From: Microbispora corallina
GTDB lineage: Bacteria; Actinomycetota; Actinomycetes; Streptosporangiales; Streptosporangiaceae
Assembly: GCF_016863035.1 (NCBI RefSeq)
Contig: NZ_BOOC01000034.1
Location: 1-64,000, forward strand
Direction: 5' to 3'
DNA: 64,000 bases
Shown: positions 16,605 through 28,872 of the stretch, piece by piece
Layout: each line of letters begins with the position of its first letter
Numbering within the stretch: position 1 is the first letter of the stretch
Notes under the pieces: generated by a model
Databases searched by the model: none
What the model saw: only the letters and a program-made list of their open reading frames with translations
What the model was told of the DNA's origin: nothing
Program-made: the position numbers and the translations under genes

Positions 16605-17075
16605 ATGAAACTCGTGTACAAGATCCTGGCTTACCTCGTCGCGGTCGAGGTCGCCGTACAGGCGAGCATGGTGGTCCTCGCCGACGCCGGGCTGGGCAAG
16701 TGGGTCGAGCAGGGCGGCGTGCTCGACAAGGCGGCCATGGAGAGCGACGCGTCGCCCTTCCCCGAGGTCGTCGGCTTCATGGTCCACGGCATCAACGGCA
16801 TGATGGTCATCCCGCTGATCGCGCTGCTCCTGCTGATCTCGTCGTTCTTCACCGGGCTCCCCGGAGCGGTGAAGGCGGCCGGCCTGGTGGTCCTGCTCGT
16901 CGTGGTCCAGGTCTCCCTGGGCCTGCTCGGCCACGAGATCTCCGCCCTGGGCGCCCTGCACGGCGTCAACGCCCTGCTGCTGTTCAGCGCCGCCGTCTAC
17001 GCCGCCCGGCGCGGCCGCGCCGCGTCCGTGACCGCGCCCGCCCAGTCGCAGGCCCGCGTCGGGACCGCCGGCTGA
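16605..17075 (+). CDS. DUF6220-family membrane protein
   Basis: A 156-residue protein with four hydrophobic helices: about 5-28 (VYKILAYLVAVEVAVQAS), 62-85, 90-110 and 118-138. The pattern matches small actinomycete proteins filed as DUF6220, of unknown function. Conserved His residues stand at the helix ends (VHGIN, GHEI, LHGVN), which could bind heme or copper. Only 10 bases separate it from the multicopper oxidase gene that follows, so the two are probably one operon and may share a metal or electron-transfer role; this is inference. ATG 16605 is preferred over longer starts because the helix begins there. Confidence 0.72.
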   Translation: MKLVYKILAYLVAVEVAVQASMVVLADAGLGKWVEQGGVLDKAAMESDASPFPEVVGFMVHGINGMMVIPLIALLLLISSFFTGLPGAVKAAGLVVLLVVVQVSLGLLGHEISALGALHGVNALLLFSAAVYAARRGRAASVTAPAQSQARVGTAG

Positions 17076-17085
17076 CGGCAGTCGC

Positions 17086-18627
17086 ATGAACGAGACCCGC
17101 CGTCGTGGCGCCCGCGTCCGCCTGGCCGTCGCGGGCGCCGCGACCGTCGCCCTGCTCGGCCCGCTGGTCTGGCTGTGGGTGGGGAGTCTGACGCCGGACA
17201 CGTACTCCGTGATGGACATGGGGTACGCCGACTACGGGGGCCGGACACCGGCCCCCGCGGCCGGCCTCCCGGACCACTCCGCTCACCTGATGGGGGCCGG
17301 CATGCACGGGCACGCCGGCCACACCCCCGCGGGCCGCAGCGTCACCTCGTTCACGCCCGACCCGGGCCGCCCGGCCGACGTCGCGGTGACGCTGACCGCT
17401 CGCCGGGAGCGTTTCCGGCTGGCCGGCGGCCGCTCGGTGGACGGCTACACGCTCAACGGCACCTCGCCCGGCCCGGTCATCCACGCGACCGCCGGGCAAC
17501 TGGTGCAGGTCACGCTCGTCAACGAGTCCGTGCCGGACGGCATCACCCTGCACTGGCACGGCCTCGACGTGCCCAACGCCGAGGACGGGGTCGCCGGCGT
17601 GACCCAGGACGCGGTCAGGGTGGGCGGGTCGTTCGTCTACCGCTTCGTGGCCGACCAGGCCGGCACCTTCTGGTACCACTCCCACCAGGTCTCCCACGAG
17701 CAGGTCCGCCGCGGTCTGCTCGGCGCCCTGGTGGTGGCTCCGGCGGTGCGCCCACCCGCCCGTACGGTCGACACCGTGGCGCTGCTGCACCTCTACGACG
17801 GGGCCAGGACCGTCAACGGGCGCGAGGGCGACGTCCGCGTGCGGGCGCTTCCCGGCGACCGTGTGCGGGTCCGCGTGATCAACACGGAGAACGGCGAGAC
17901 GCCGGTGTGGGTCGGCGGCGCGCCGTTCCGGCTGGTCGCCGTCGACGGCACCGACCTGAACGAGCCCTCTCCGGTACGGGACGCCGCCGTGCCGGTGACG
18001 GCGGGAGGCCGCGCCGACATCGAGGTGACCATGCCCGCGGACGGCGCGCCGGTGCGGGTCCACATCGGCGGCCCGACCGGCGTCGTGCTCGGCTCCCGCT
18101 CGTACGACCCGCCCGCCGCCCCCCGGCCCACGACGACGCTCGACCCGCTCTCCTACGGACGGCCGGCGCCGATCGGCTTCGACCCGGACAGTCCGGATCG
18201 GCGCTTCACCTACGACATCGGGCGCCGCCCGGGCTTCCTTGACGGGCGTCCCGGCGTCTGGTGGACGATCAACGGCCACATGTTCCCCGACGTGCCGATG
18301 TTCGTGGTGGCGGAGGGCGACGTGGTGCGGGTGCGCATCGCGAACGACAGCGGCGAGCCGCACCCCATGCACCTGCACGGCCACCACGCCGTCGTGCTGG
18401 CCCGCGACGGCGTACGCGCGACGGGAAGCCCGTGGTGGGTGGACTCGCTCGACGTCGGCGACGGGGAGACCTACGACATCGCCTTCGTCGCCGACAACCC
18501 CGGGATCTGGATGGACCACTGCCACAACCTGCCGCACGCGACCGAGGGGCTGGTCGCCCACCTGATGTACGAGGGGGTCACCACGCCGTTCACCGTCGGC
18601 GGGCCTGACGGCAACGCGCCGGAGTGA
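17086..18627 (+). CDS. Multicopper oxidase family protein
   Basis: A 513-residue laccase-like enzyme that oxidises a substrate and reduces oxygen to water using four coppers. All copper motifs are present: HWHG at 156-159, WYHSH at 196-200, HPMHLHG at 426-432 and HCHNLPH at 478-484, with Leu489 at the axial type-1 position, which predicts a high potential. The N-terminus has one hydrophobic helix (VRLAVAGAATVALLGPLVWLW), probably a signal anchor, so the enzyme is outside the membrane. A Met/His-rich stretch near residues 60-80 (HSAHLMGAGMHGHAGH) may bind extra copper. It follows a DUF6220 gene by 10 bp. A role in copper tolerance or phenol oxidation is likely. Confidence 0.92.
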   Translation: MNETRRRGARVRLAVAGAATVALLGPLVWLWVGSLTPDTYSVMDMGYADYGGRTPAPAAGLPDHSAHLMGAGMHGHAGHTPAGRSVTSFTPDPGRPADVAVTLTARRERFRLAGGRSVDGYTLNGTSPGPVIHATAGQLVQVTLVNESVPDGITLHWHGLDVPNAEDGVAGVTQDAVRVGGSFVYRFVADQAGTFWYHSHQVSHEQVRRGLLGALVVAPAVRPPARTVDTVALLHLYDGARTVNGREGDVRVRALPGDRVRVRVINTENGETPVWVGGAPFRLVAVDGTDLNEPSPVRDAAVPVTAGGRADIEVTMPADGAPVRVHIGGPTGVVLGSRSYDPPAAPRPTTTLDPLSYGRPAPIGFDPDSPDRRFTYDIGRRPGFLDGRPGVWWTINGHMFPDVPMFVVAEGDVVRVRIANDSGEPHPMHLHGHHAVVLARDGVRATGSPWWVDSLDVGDGETYDIAFVADNPGIWMDHCHNLPHATEGLVAHLMYEGVTTPFTVGGPDGNAPE

Positions 18628-18638
18628 CCCCCGTGGCG

Positions 18639-20012
18639 TCAGGCCGGGGGGACGTTCTGGTTGAGCCGGAACAGGTTCTCCGGATCCCATGTCCGCTTGA
18701 TCCGGGCCAGCCGGTCGTAGTTGTCCCCGTAGGCCCGGCGAACCCCCTCCGGCCCCTCGTCGCCGAGGTGGTTGACCTCCACCCCGGTCGCCCATGACCG
18801 GGTCGCCGCCCAGGTCCGGTCGGCCCAGTCGGCGTGCCGGCGCGGGTCCTCGTCGCCCGCCCGCCAGGCGGCCCCGATCTCCAGGCAGTAGGAGGCCTCC
18901 CGGTGCCGGAAGGCGGTGGCGTCGGTGGCGACCCTGCCCGCGGCGCCGCCCATCGGCAGGAGGAGGACCCCGCTGTCCGGCGAGGTCAGGCCGCCGCCGG
19001 CCTCGACCACGGCGTCGATCAGGTCTCCGGTCAGTCGTCCGCCCAGGTGAGAGCGCATGTGGTAGGGCGTGGGCCGTCCCTGCGCGTCGAACATGTGCTG
19101 GAGGACCTCGAAGGTGGTCGGCTCGACCAGGTCGGCGAAGGGCCTGCCGGCTCCGCGCACCGCCGCGAGCGCGCGCTCCCCGTCGGCGAGGGGCCCGACA
19201 TGACACATCGCCAGCGCGAGCACGGGCCTGCCGTGGAGCTCCTCCGGCACGAACGGCGCGGGCGGGGCGGCGAGGACCGCGGCCGCGACGTTGACCTCGT
19301 CGGGAGCGCCGGCGCCGTACTCGGAGAGGAACCGGAGCACGTCGGCCGCGTCGTCCAGCCGGTGCAGGACCATCCCGGCGAGCAGCAGGTCGACCGGGTG
19401 CAGGCGCAGGGTGAACTCGAGGACGATCCCAAGATTCCCCCCGCCGCCGCGCAGGCCCCAGAACAGGTCCTCGTTCTCGTCGGCGCTCGCCCGGACGACC
19501 CGCCCGGAGGCGGTGAGGACGTCGGCCGCGACGAGGTTGTCGCAGGCCAGCCCGAAGATCCGGGAGAACCAGCCGTTGCCCCCTCCCAGCGTCAGCCCGG
19601 CGACGCCCACGTCGGCCACGTGGCCGCCGACCGGCGCGAGGCCGTGGCGCGCCGCCGCCGCTGCGAGCTCGCCCCATCGGACACCGGGACCGACCACGGC
19701 CGTCCGCCGGCCGGCGTCGACGGCGATCTGCTTCATCGGACCGAGGTCGAGGACGAGGCCTCCCTCGGTCGTCGAGAAGCCGGGGAAGCCGTGCCCGCCG
19801 CCGCGTACGGCGAGCTCGAGACCGGTCTCACGGGCGAGCGCCAGCGCCGCGACGGCGTCGTCCCGGGTACGGCAGCGGGCGATCGCGGTGGGTTTGCGGT
19901 CGATCGACTGGTTCCAGACGCGGCGGGCCGACTCGTAACCGGCGTCCTGGGGCAGGATCACCTCGCCGTCGAAGCCGTCGGCCAGGGTGCGTAACGCGAT
20001 CTCGGGGTGCAC
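18639..20012 (-). CDS. FAD-binding oxidoreductase (BBE/PCMH type)
   Basis: A 457-residue flavoenzyme of the berberine-bridge/6-hydroxynicotine-oxidase group. The PCMH FAD domain is at about 30-210; RGGGHGFPGFS carries the His that is usually covalently linked to FAD, and GGGNGWFSRIFGLACDNL is the second FAD loop. It ends with the BBE segment DNYDRLARIKRTWDPENLFR, which closes the FAD site. The GTG at 20012 is chosen because GGGAGGGG lies just upstream; longer starts add basic, unconserved residues. No signal peptide. Substrate unknown. A relative lies at 61242. Its end meets the multicopper oxidase gene tail to tail with an 11-bp gap. Confidence 0.88.
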   Translation of the reverse strand: MHPEIALRTLADGFDGEVILPQDAGYESARRVWNQSIDRKPTAIARCRTRDDAVAALALARETGLELAVRGGGHGFPGFSTTEGGLVLDLGPMKQIAVDAGRRTAVVGPGVRWGELAAAAARHGLAPVGGHVADVGVAGLTLGGGNGWFSRIFGLACDNLVAADVLTASGRVVRASADENEDLFWGLRGGGGNLGIVLEFTLRLHPVDLLLAGMVLHRLDDAADVLRFLSEYGAGAPDEVNVAAAVLAAPPAPFVPEELHGRPVLALAMCHVGPLADGERALAAVRGAGRPFADLVEPTTFEVLQHMFDAQGRPTPYHMRSHLGGRLTGDLIDAVVEAGGGLTSPDSGVLLLPMGGAAGRVATDATAFRHREASYCLEIGAAWRAGDEDPRRHADWADRTWAATRSWATGVEVNHLGDEGPEGVRRAYGDNYDRLARIKRTWDPENLFRLNQNVPPA

Positions 20013-20335
20013 GTCCCCTCCCTTACCTGGGCAAACGGAGCCGACGGTCACGCCTCCCCGACGTCCCGAAAGCCGCCGGCGGGCAGGACCGTCCACGAGG
20101 ACATCGCGGTGGATCTTTGGGTCGTTCCGCCGAGACGGGACATTCGCGGCGGTAGGCGCACCTTCCGGCTGTCCCGACTCCGCCGTTCAGGCGCTTGTTA
20201 AATCGCGTTGAACTATTTGCCCCGGTATTGCCTAAACCGACAAGATCGACCACGATACTTCCCCGGAAGTTCACCTGAACCCCACTAATCCCTTTTCCCC
20301 CCTGTGGGTGCCTCTGTGCCCACATAGGAGAGCTT
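20013..20335. promoter_or_regulatory. Divergent intergenic region with a 14-bp dyad
   Basis: This 323-bp gap separates the leftward FAD enzyme from the rightward subtilase. Its central part (about 20190-20290) is AT-richer than its surroundings and holds the dyad ACTTCC-cc-GGAAGT at 20257-20270. A weak -35/-10 pair for the subtilase may be TTGCCT (20228) and GATACT (20254), with long spacing. No RNA fold or gene was recognised. Confidence 0.3.
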
Positions 20336-23866
<3,531 letters not shown>

Positions 23867-23871
23867 CCCCC

Positions 23872-23904
23872 GAGACCGGCCCGCCTCTCCGGCGGGCCGG
23901 TCTC
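23872..23904 (+). terminator. Strong hairpin terminator after the subtilase gene
   Basis: GAGACCGGCCCGCC (23872-23885) pairs without mismatch with GGCGGGCCGGTCTC (23891-23904) over a 5-base loop, 6 bases after the stop codon. Confidence 0.75.
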
Positions 23905-23926
23905 CCCCGCACGGCATACTCGTGCG

Positions 23927-24403
23927 ATGGCCGATCATCGTCCGTTGATCTGGGCGCCGGTGGGCGTCGCGCTGGGTGCCCTCCCCCTCGTTCTGCAGGC
24001 CGTCGAGATGAGCAGGGGCCGGATCGCCCTCCCGATCGAGATGCTCGGGCTGCGGGTCGCCGGCTACTCCGCTCGCACCTGGCTCGTGGCCGATCTCGTC
24101 ACGGGACCGCTCATGGTGCTCCTCGTGATCCTGGCGGCCCTGCTGTGCCGGGTGTTCCGCCTCGGGACCCGGGCCGTCGCCGCGATCGCCGTCCTGCTGG
24201 GCCTGGTGGACATCGCGGCGGCCCTGCCCGGCCTCCTCTACGTCCCCACCCCCGCAGATCTGAGCGCGGGCTCCCAGCCCGACTTCTCTCTCGGCCCGTT
24301 CGACATGCTCACCCTGGGCGGGTGGACGCCGATCGCGTACGGACTCGCGTACCTGTCGTGCGCCGGGGCGCTGCTCCTGGCGGCCCGTCGCGGTCCGGCC
24401 TGA
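23927..24403 (+). CDS. Small four-helix membrane protein, unknown function
   Basis: A 158-residue membrane protein with hydrophobic segments at about 8-28, 55-75, 82-105 and 130-153. I do not recognise the family. A Pro/Gly-rich loop (PTPADLSAGSQPDFSLGPFD) lies between helices 3 and 4. It starts at ATG 23927 just after the subtilase terminator, so it needs its own promoter, and no upstream ribosome site is strong. Downstream lies a broken ABC transporter. Confidence 0.6.
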   Translation: MADHRPLIWAPVGVALGALPLVLQAVEMSRGRIALPIEMLGLRVAGYSARTWLVADLVTGPLMVLLVILAALLCRVFRLGTRAVAAIAVLLGLVDIAAALPGLLYVPTPADLSAGSQPDFSLGPFDMLTLGGWTPIAYGLAYLSCAGALLLAARRGPA

Positions 24404-24479
24404 AGTCAGAGAGCCTTTCCGCGTCAGGGATCCGATTCAGTAAGGTGCGATCGATCCCGACGGACGAGATGAGCGCCTG

Positions 24480-24908
24480 GTGACCTTGGACCGGAGGGCG
24501 GCTCCGGCCGTCGAGAACAGCGGCCCGGCGATCGCCGTCCACCGCCTGACCAAACGCTCCGGCGAACGTACCGCCTTCCTGGAGGTCTCGTTCGAGGTCG
24601 GCTCCGGAGAGGTGTTCGGTGTCCTCGGCCCGCACGGAGCCGGGAAGACGACCACGGTACGGACACTCGGCACCCTCATCGCGCCGACCTCGGGCTCGGC
24701 GACCATCGCGGGAGTGCCGCTCGCGCCCGAGAACGAGGTGGAGATCCGCCGCCGGATTGCGATCATGCCCGAATCGCCGGGCCTCTACCTGCGTCTCACC
24801 GTGGCCGAGAACCTCGAATACTTCGCCGGCCTGTACGAGGCGCCTGACCCGAAAGATCGCATCGGGCGCGCCGATGAGCACGACGCGCATCCGGGCGATC
24901 TTCCGTAA
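24480..24908 (+). pseudogene. Truncated ABC transporter ATP-binding protein
   Basis: Residues about 15-125 match the front half of a NatA/ABC-2-type ATPase: a Walker A loop (GPHGAGKTTT, with His in place of the usual Asn), then the region IAIMPESPGLYLRLTVAENLEYFAGLY before the helical domain. The reading frame then jumps into sequence of the next gene (ADEHDAHPGDLP) and stops at 24908. The ABC signature, Walker B and H-loop are absent, so it cannot hydrolyse ATP. The junction near 24865 looks like an internal deletion that joined the ATPase gene to the start of its permease gene. Confidence 0.8.
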
Positions 24909-25014
24909 GGAACTCCGCGAGTACCGGCACAGCCGCCAGATCGTGACGACGATGGCGGATGCTGGTGCGCGAGCGCGCCCGCGGACCAGCATGTTCAACC
25001 GCGCGAACGCCTGA
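24874..25014 (+). pseudogene. Fragment: N-terminus of an ABC-2 permease
   Basis: A 46-residue open frame starts MSTTRIRAIFRKELREYR, the typical beginning of an ABC-2 permease before its first helix, and goes on to IVTTM; the sequence after that is unrelated and ends at 25014. No membrane helix remains. It overlaps the truncated ATPase in another frame, as expected if one deletion removed the end of one gene and a second removed most of the other. Confidence 0.6.
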
Positions 25015-25096
25015 TCACCGGCACCAGGTCGTAGGCGCCGAGCCGCCATGTGCGTGGGCGTGGAGGAGCGAGGCGGGGAGACGAGCCGGCCGGCAT

Positions 25097-25696
25097 TCAA
25101 CTGCCGAGGGCGCGCTTTTGCGGGTGGATCGTCTCGCCGCGGGCGAGCATGTCAACGAACTGGGTGATACGGCGGGCTCGGGTCTCGGCGCGTTTGGCAT
25201 TCGCGATCCGATAGAGAACGGCGTAGCGGTTCTGGGCGGTGAGGATGTCGAACATCGCTTGTGCCTGGGGTTTCGCGGCCAACGCGGCGGCCAGGTCGGC
25301 TGGTACCTCGATGCCGGCTTGTCCCGCGTAGGCCGTGTCCCAGCGGCCGTCGGCCTTGGCGCGTTCGACCTCGGTCATTCCGGCCGGATGCATCCGGCCC
25401 GCGCTGATCAGACGGGTGACGATGGAAACGTTCCGCGCTGACCAGGGACTCTGCCTTCCGCGAGGGGTGAAGCGCCGGCAGAAGGTGATCTCATCCCGCC
25501 GTCGTAGCCGACCGTCGATCCAGCCGTGGCACAGGGCTTCGTCGAGCGCCTGGTCATAGGTCAGGCTGGTCGGCCCGGTCGTGTTCTGCTTGGCGAGGAC
25601 CAGCCACACCCCTGCCGAGCTGTCGTGGTGCCTGCTGAGCCACTCCCGCCAGGCTCGGGCATCGGTAACGGTCAGTTCCGGTAGTTCGTCGCTCAT
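25097..25696 (-). CDS. YdeI/OmpD-associated family protein
   Basis: A 199-residue soluble protein with the YdeI pattern: WREWLSRHHDSSAGVWLVLAK at the start, YDQALDEALCHGWIDGRLRRRD and SPWSARNVSIVTRLI in the middle, and a C-terminal YdhG-like helical region ending in MLARGETIHPQKR. Members are widespread and poorly understood; some are linked to envelope stress or iron. It is full length and starts at ATG 25696. It sits alone between the ABC scar and an AhpD-like gene. Confidence 0.85.
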   Translation of the reverse strand: MSDELPELTVTDARAWREWLSRHHDSSAGVWLVLAKQNTTGPTSLTYDQALDEALCHGWIDGRLRRRDEITFCRRFTPRGRQSPWSARNVSIVTRLISAGRMHPAGMTEVERAKADGRWDTAYAGQAGIEVPADLAAALAAKPQAQAMFDILTAQNRYAVLYRIANAKRAETRARRITQFVDMLARGETIHPQKRALGS

Positions 25697-25874
25697 CGGT
25701 CATGTGCCCCTGGTGATCATCAAAGGTATGGTTGCCGGCGGTCACCCGAAGGTGGGAGCCCAGGACGGGGGCCTGCCCGAAGTGGCGCCGCATCGGTCAG
25801 CCGGTGGAGCCGGCCGATCACGTCCTTCGCCACGTCGCCACCGTGGCCTCTCGACGGATGACGCCCGCCCGTCT

Positions 25875-26324
25875 TCACCAGGTCTTGCCGGCCGGCTCCC
25901 GGATCGTGTGGTTGATCCGGTTGAAGAAGTTGGTGAGTGCGATGTTCAGGATGATCGCGGACATCTGCTTCTCGTCGAAGTGGTCGGCAGCAGCGTCCCA
26001 GATCTCGTCGGTCACGCCTGTCGCGCCGTCCTGGATCCGGGTGGCGGCCTCGGTCAGCGCGAGCGCTGCCCGCTCCTCCTCGGTGAAGAACGGGGCCTCG
26101 CGCCAGGCGACCACGTTGTGCAGCCGCTCCTCGGTCTCTCCGTGCTTCTTCGCCGTCTGAACGCCGGCGAACACACATGGGCTGCAGCCGTTGATCTGGC
26201 TGGCCCGCAGGTGGACCAGTTCGAGCACGAGCGGGTCGACTCCACCGGCGTGAATCGCCTTCTGGAGATGCTGGATCGCTGTGATCAGGTCGGGATTCGC
26301 CACGTTCTTCATGCGTGCTTCCAT
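25875..26324 (-). CDS. Carboxymuconolactone decarboxylase/AhpD-like protein
   Basis: A 149-residue CMD-domain protein. It carries the redox motif GCSPCVFAGVQTAKKHGE, a CxxC followed at the expected distance by His, the alkylhydroperoxidase AhpD active site. The rest is the usual helical bundle, with FFNRINHTIREP at the end. Such proteins form hexamers and reduce peroxides or act as disulfide partners. The ATG at 26324 follows GAGGAGCAGG, so it is preferred over an upstream in-frame ATG at 26378. Divergent from a WYL-domain regulator at 26500, a common pairing in actinomycetes; that protein probably controls it. Confidence 0.9.
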   Translation of the reverse strand: MEARMKNVANPDLITAIQHLQKAIHAGGVDPLVLELVHLRASQINGCSPCVFAGVQTAKKHGETEERLHNVVAWREAPFFTEEERAALALTEAATRIQDGATGVTDEIWDAAADHFDEKQMSAIILNIALTNFFNRINHTIREPAGKTW

Positions 26325-26499
26325 GGGTCCTGCTCCTCGTCGGTTACGTGCGTCCATCCGGCCCGTCATCTGACGCACCTTGGCGGGAGGTCATCGTGGC
26401 CGTAATTGACTTTTCGGCCGAGGCGTTCTCGGTCATGGCGGCGACGTTACGGTATGACCCGGTCAGAAACGGTCCTGGTTGTCCAGCAGACTGTTAGCC

Positions 26500-27450
26500 G
26501 TGGTCACCACCTCGGCGCGGCTGCTGCGGCTGCTGTCTTTGCTGTCAACGCGGCAGTCCTGGACGTGCGCTGATCTTTCCGCCCAGCTGGAGATCACCGA
26601 ACGGACGGTTCGCCGGGACATCGCGCGGCTACGTGAACTCGGCTACGGCATCGAATCGGAGATGGGCCCATGGGGCGGCTACCACCTCGGGCCAGGAACC
26701 AGCATTCCGCCGCTGATCCTTGACGAGGAGGAGGCCCTCGCGGTCGCTGTCGGGCTGCGCACCGCCGCCTTCAGCGGAGTCTCCGGCAGCGACCAGGCAG
26801 CCCTGTCGGCGCTGCTGAAACTACGCCAGGTGCTGCCGGCCAGGATCGCAGGCCGGCTCGGCGAGCTGGACGCCGCGTTCACCCACACCGCACGACCCGA
26901 CGACAACCAGATCTCCCCCGCGCTGCTGCTCGACCTGGCCACCGCGTGCCGGCGAGGCGAACGCACCCAGTTGACCTACGGCGACAGGGCCGGAACGACG
27001 TCCACCCGACAAGTGGACCCCTACCGGCTCATCTACACAGGCCGCCGCTGGTACCTCCTCGCCTACGACCTGACGCGGCAGGACTGGCGCACCTTCCGTG
27101 CCGACCGCATCATCGATGCCAAAGCCACCGGGCAGGCCACAGCCCTGCCCGACCCGCCCGATCCAGCACAGATGGTCAGCACGGGCATCGCGCGGAGGGC
27201 CTACCCGGTGCGGGTGACCATCCGCCTGGCCGTACCGGCCGATGAGGCCCGCAGGCTGGTGCCACCAACGGTCGGCGTCCACCACCCGGACGGAGATGAC
27301 GCCACGATCATCGACATCGGCGGGCCAGACGCCGACGGCCTGGCCCGCTACCTGCTCAGCCTCGGCCGGCCACTCCAGATACTGCACCCGGAAGAGGTCC
27401 GCCAGGCATTCCTCACCCGCACACGACAACTCCTCAAGGACAACCAGTAA
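26500..27450 (+). CDS. WYL-domain transcriptional regulator (YafY-like)
   Basis: A 316-residue regulator. The N-terminal winged helix reads SARLLRLLSLLSTRQSWTC then LEITERTVRRDIARLRELGY (HTH_11 type). The central WYL domain is at about 135-215 with YRLIYTGRRWYLLAYDL, the pattern W-Y-L, and the C-terminal WCX-like part follows to the end. WYL domains bind nucleic acids or ligands. The GTG at 26500 is chosen because conserved sequence begins there; a TTG at 26479 would add seven residues. Divergent from the AhpD-like gene and probably its regulator. It ends at a hairpin. Confidence 0.88.
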   Translation: MVTTSARLLRLLSLLSTRQSWTCADLSAQLEITERTVRRDIARLRELGYGIESEMGPWGGYHLGPGTSIPPLILDEEEALAVAVGLRTAAFSGVSGSDQAALSALLKLRQVLPARIAGRLGELDAAFTHTARPDDNQISPALLLDLATACRRGERTQLTYGDRAGTTSTRQVDPYRLIYTGRRWYLLAYDLTRQDWRTFRADRIIDAKATGQATALPDPPDPAQMVSTGIARRAYPVRVTIRLAVPADEARRLVPPTVGVHHPDGDDATIIDIGGPDADGLARYLLSLGRPLQILHPEEVRQAFLTRTRQLLKDNQ

Positions 27451-27456
27451 CAAAAA

Positions 27457-27487
27457 CCCGCCGACCGCGAAACCGTCCGGTGGCGGG
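27457..27487. terminator. Bulged hairpin after the WYL gene
   Basis: CCCGCC-g-ACC pairs with GGT-GGCGGG across a 12-base loop. A run of five A on its left gives a T-tract on the minus strand, so it may stop transcription in both directions. Confidence 0.5.
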
Positions 27488-27531
27488 GGCCAGACGGTAC
27501 CGCCGCCGGGACGGGAGAACCCCCATACGAT

Positions 27532-28272
27532 GTGGCGATGGGGTGGGAGGCACTCGGGCGGTGGGGTGACGACGTCGCTCGCGTCGAACCGCTCGCCGGC
27601 GGAGTCGCCAACGATGTGTGGAGTGTGCGCGTCAACGGGCGCCTCGCGGTCGGTCGTCTCGGTGCCAGGAGCGACGCTGATCTCGCCTGGGAGACCGAGC
27701 TCCTCCACCACCTCGACCGTGAGGGCCTGGCCGTGCCGGTGCCGATTCCGACGACGGATGGCCGGCTGTTCGCCGACGGTCTGGTGGTGATGACCTACGT
27801 GGAGGGCGGGGCGCCCGAAACAAAGGCCGACTGGTGTCGTGTGGCCGACACGCTCCGCCGGCTGCATCACTTGACGCGGGGCTGGCCGCAGCGCCCGGGC
27901 TGGCGATCGTCGATCGACCTCCTGCACGCCGAGACCGGGACGAAGATCGACCTCGGCGCGATGCCCCCTGAGGGTGTCGCTCGATGCCGGGCAGCGTGGG
28001 CGCGGCTCGCCGGACGTCGGACATGCGTTGTCCACGGCGACTCCAACAACCTTGGCAATGTCCGTATCACCGCGGATCGGGTCGCACTGATCGACTGGGA
28101 TGAATCGCACGTCGATGTCCCCGACCTCGACCTGGTGCTGCCCGACAACGCCGCCGGCTTCGACGACGGCGCGTACGACATCGCCGCGCAGGCGTCGGCC
28201 GCGTGGGAGGCCGCCGTCTGCTGGGACGACGAGTTCGCAGTCAAGCGGCTCGCCGAAGTCCGAGCCGTCTGA
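27532..28272 (+). CDS. Aminoglycoside phosphotransferase-family kinase-like protein
   Basis: A 246-residue APH-fold protein. The catalytic loop [14 protein letters not shown] contains the Brenner HGDxxxxN motif, and ALIDWDES gives the metal-binding Asp. The N-lobe begins [15 protein letters not shown], a glycine-rich-loop region. Real APH enzymes phosphorylate aminoglycosides, but many relatives act on sugars, choline or macrolides, so resistance cannot be claimed. Start may be GTG 27532 or ATG 27538. At 246 residues it is slightly short. It lies at the edge of a region with transposase debris. Confidence 0.78.
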   Translation: MAMGWEALGRWGDDVARVEPLAGGVANDVWSVRVNGRLAVGRLGARSDADLAWETELLHHLDREGLAVPVPIPTTDGRLFADGLVVMTYVEGGAPETKADWCRVADTLRRLHHLTRGWPQRPGWRSSIDLLHAETGTKIDLGAMPPEGVARCRAAWARLAGRRTCVVHGDSNNLGNVRITADRVALIDWDESHVDVPDLDLVLPDNAAGFDDGAYDIAAQASAAWEAAVCWDDEFAVKRLAEVRAV

Positions 28273-28411
28273 GAACGTCATTGTGAGTGGTGTTATCCGC
28301 AGTCGGTCCAGCGCCGGCCCCGGCTGGCGGGTGGCTGATCGGCCGAGGGCCAGCAGGCCCCCAGCGGATAACGGCAGTACCAGCACACCGTCTGCCAGGG
28401 TGGCGCCTGGC

Positions 28412-28597
28412 CAGGTCGGCTTCGCGGTGATCGCCCGGCGCTGGGTGGTGGAGAGGTCGCTTGCCTGGCTGACCAGCCACCGACGGCTGGCGCGTGACTA
28501 TGAGCGCCACCCGGCGACGTCCGAGGCGATGATCCGCTGGGCGGCCGTCGTATCGGTCATACGGGCTCGCGTCCGGAGGCGCTCATGCCAGGCATGA
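28412..28597 (+). pseudogene. IS5-family transposase remnant (C-terminus)
   Basis: About 60 codons read as the last part of an IS5-type DDE transposase: [17 protein letters not shown], then [18 protein letters not shown] and a final basic helix. The Glu in VVER is the last residue of the DDE triad. The front of the gene and both ends of the element are missing and no start is present, so it is an old scar. Upstream bases 28273-28411 hold nothing I can identify. Confidence 0.75.
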
Positions 28598-28863
28598 CGA
28601 CATCGACCAGACAGGTGGTCCGGACCGTCTGGGCGTTCCTGCCACTGGCGTCCACCGGCTATCTTGCGCCCCTGGTGTTCATGTACGCGGCGATTCGCAT
28701 CCGCTCGATCTCGCTCTATCTCGCGACGGGCTTCTACACCACCGTCGCGGTTACCGAGTTCGTCACCGACAGCGCCTCGGTCGGCACCTATCAGCACACC
28801 GCCTGGGTGCCGACCGGGATCTGGGCCTGGCGCGAGAACTGGGCATCGGCCGGCCCGACCTGA
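28594..28863 (+). CDS. Small membrane protein, possibly truncated
   Basis: An 89-residue frame with two hydrophobic segments: [20 protein letters not shown] and a second around [17 protein letters not shown]. After that it loses hydrophobic character and ends in a Trp-rich tail. The tail and the fact that the same frame continues beyond the TGA as another open stretch suggest a larger protein broken by a mutation. It begins inside the IS5 remnant. I do not recognise the family. Confidence 0.35.
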   Translation: MTTSTRQVVRTVWAFLPLASTGYLAPLVFMYAAIRIRSISLYLATGFYTTVAVTEFVTDSASVGTYQHTAWVPTGIWAWRENWASAGPT

Positions 28864-28872
28864 TCAGAAGTC

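Noticed and set aside
16984..19677. Open frame of about 897 codons on the minus strand
   Set aside because: Crosses the multicopper oxidase and FAD enzyme genes in the wrong frame or strand; no motif.
24480..24908. Working ABC transporter ATPase for the orphan FtsX permease
   Set aside because: It lacks signature and Walker B motifs, resembles ABC-2 rather than MacB ATPases, and is 20 kb away.
27532..28272. Aminoglycoside-resistance gene
   Set aside because: The APH fold is supported, but substrate specificity cannot be read from these motifs, so no resistance is claimed.
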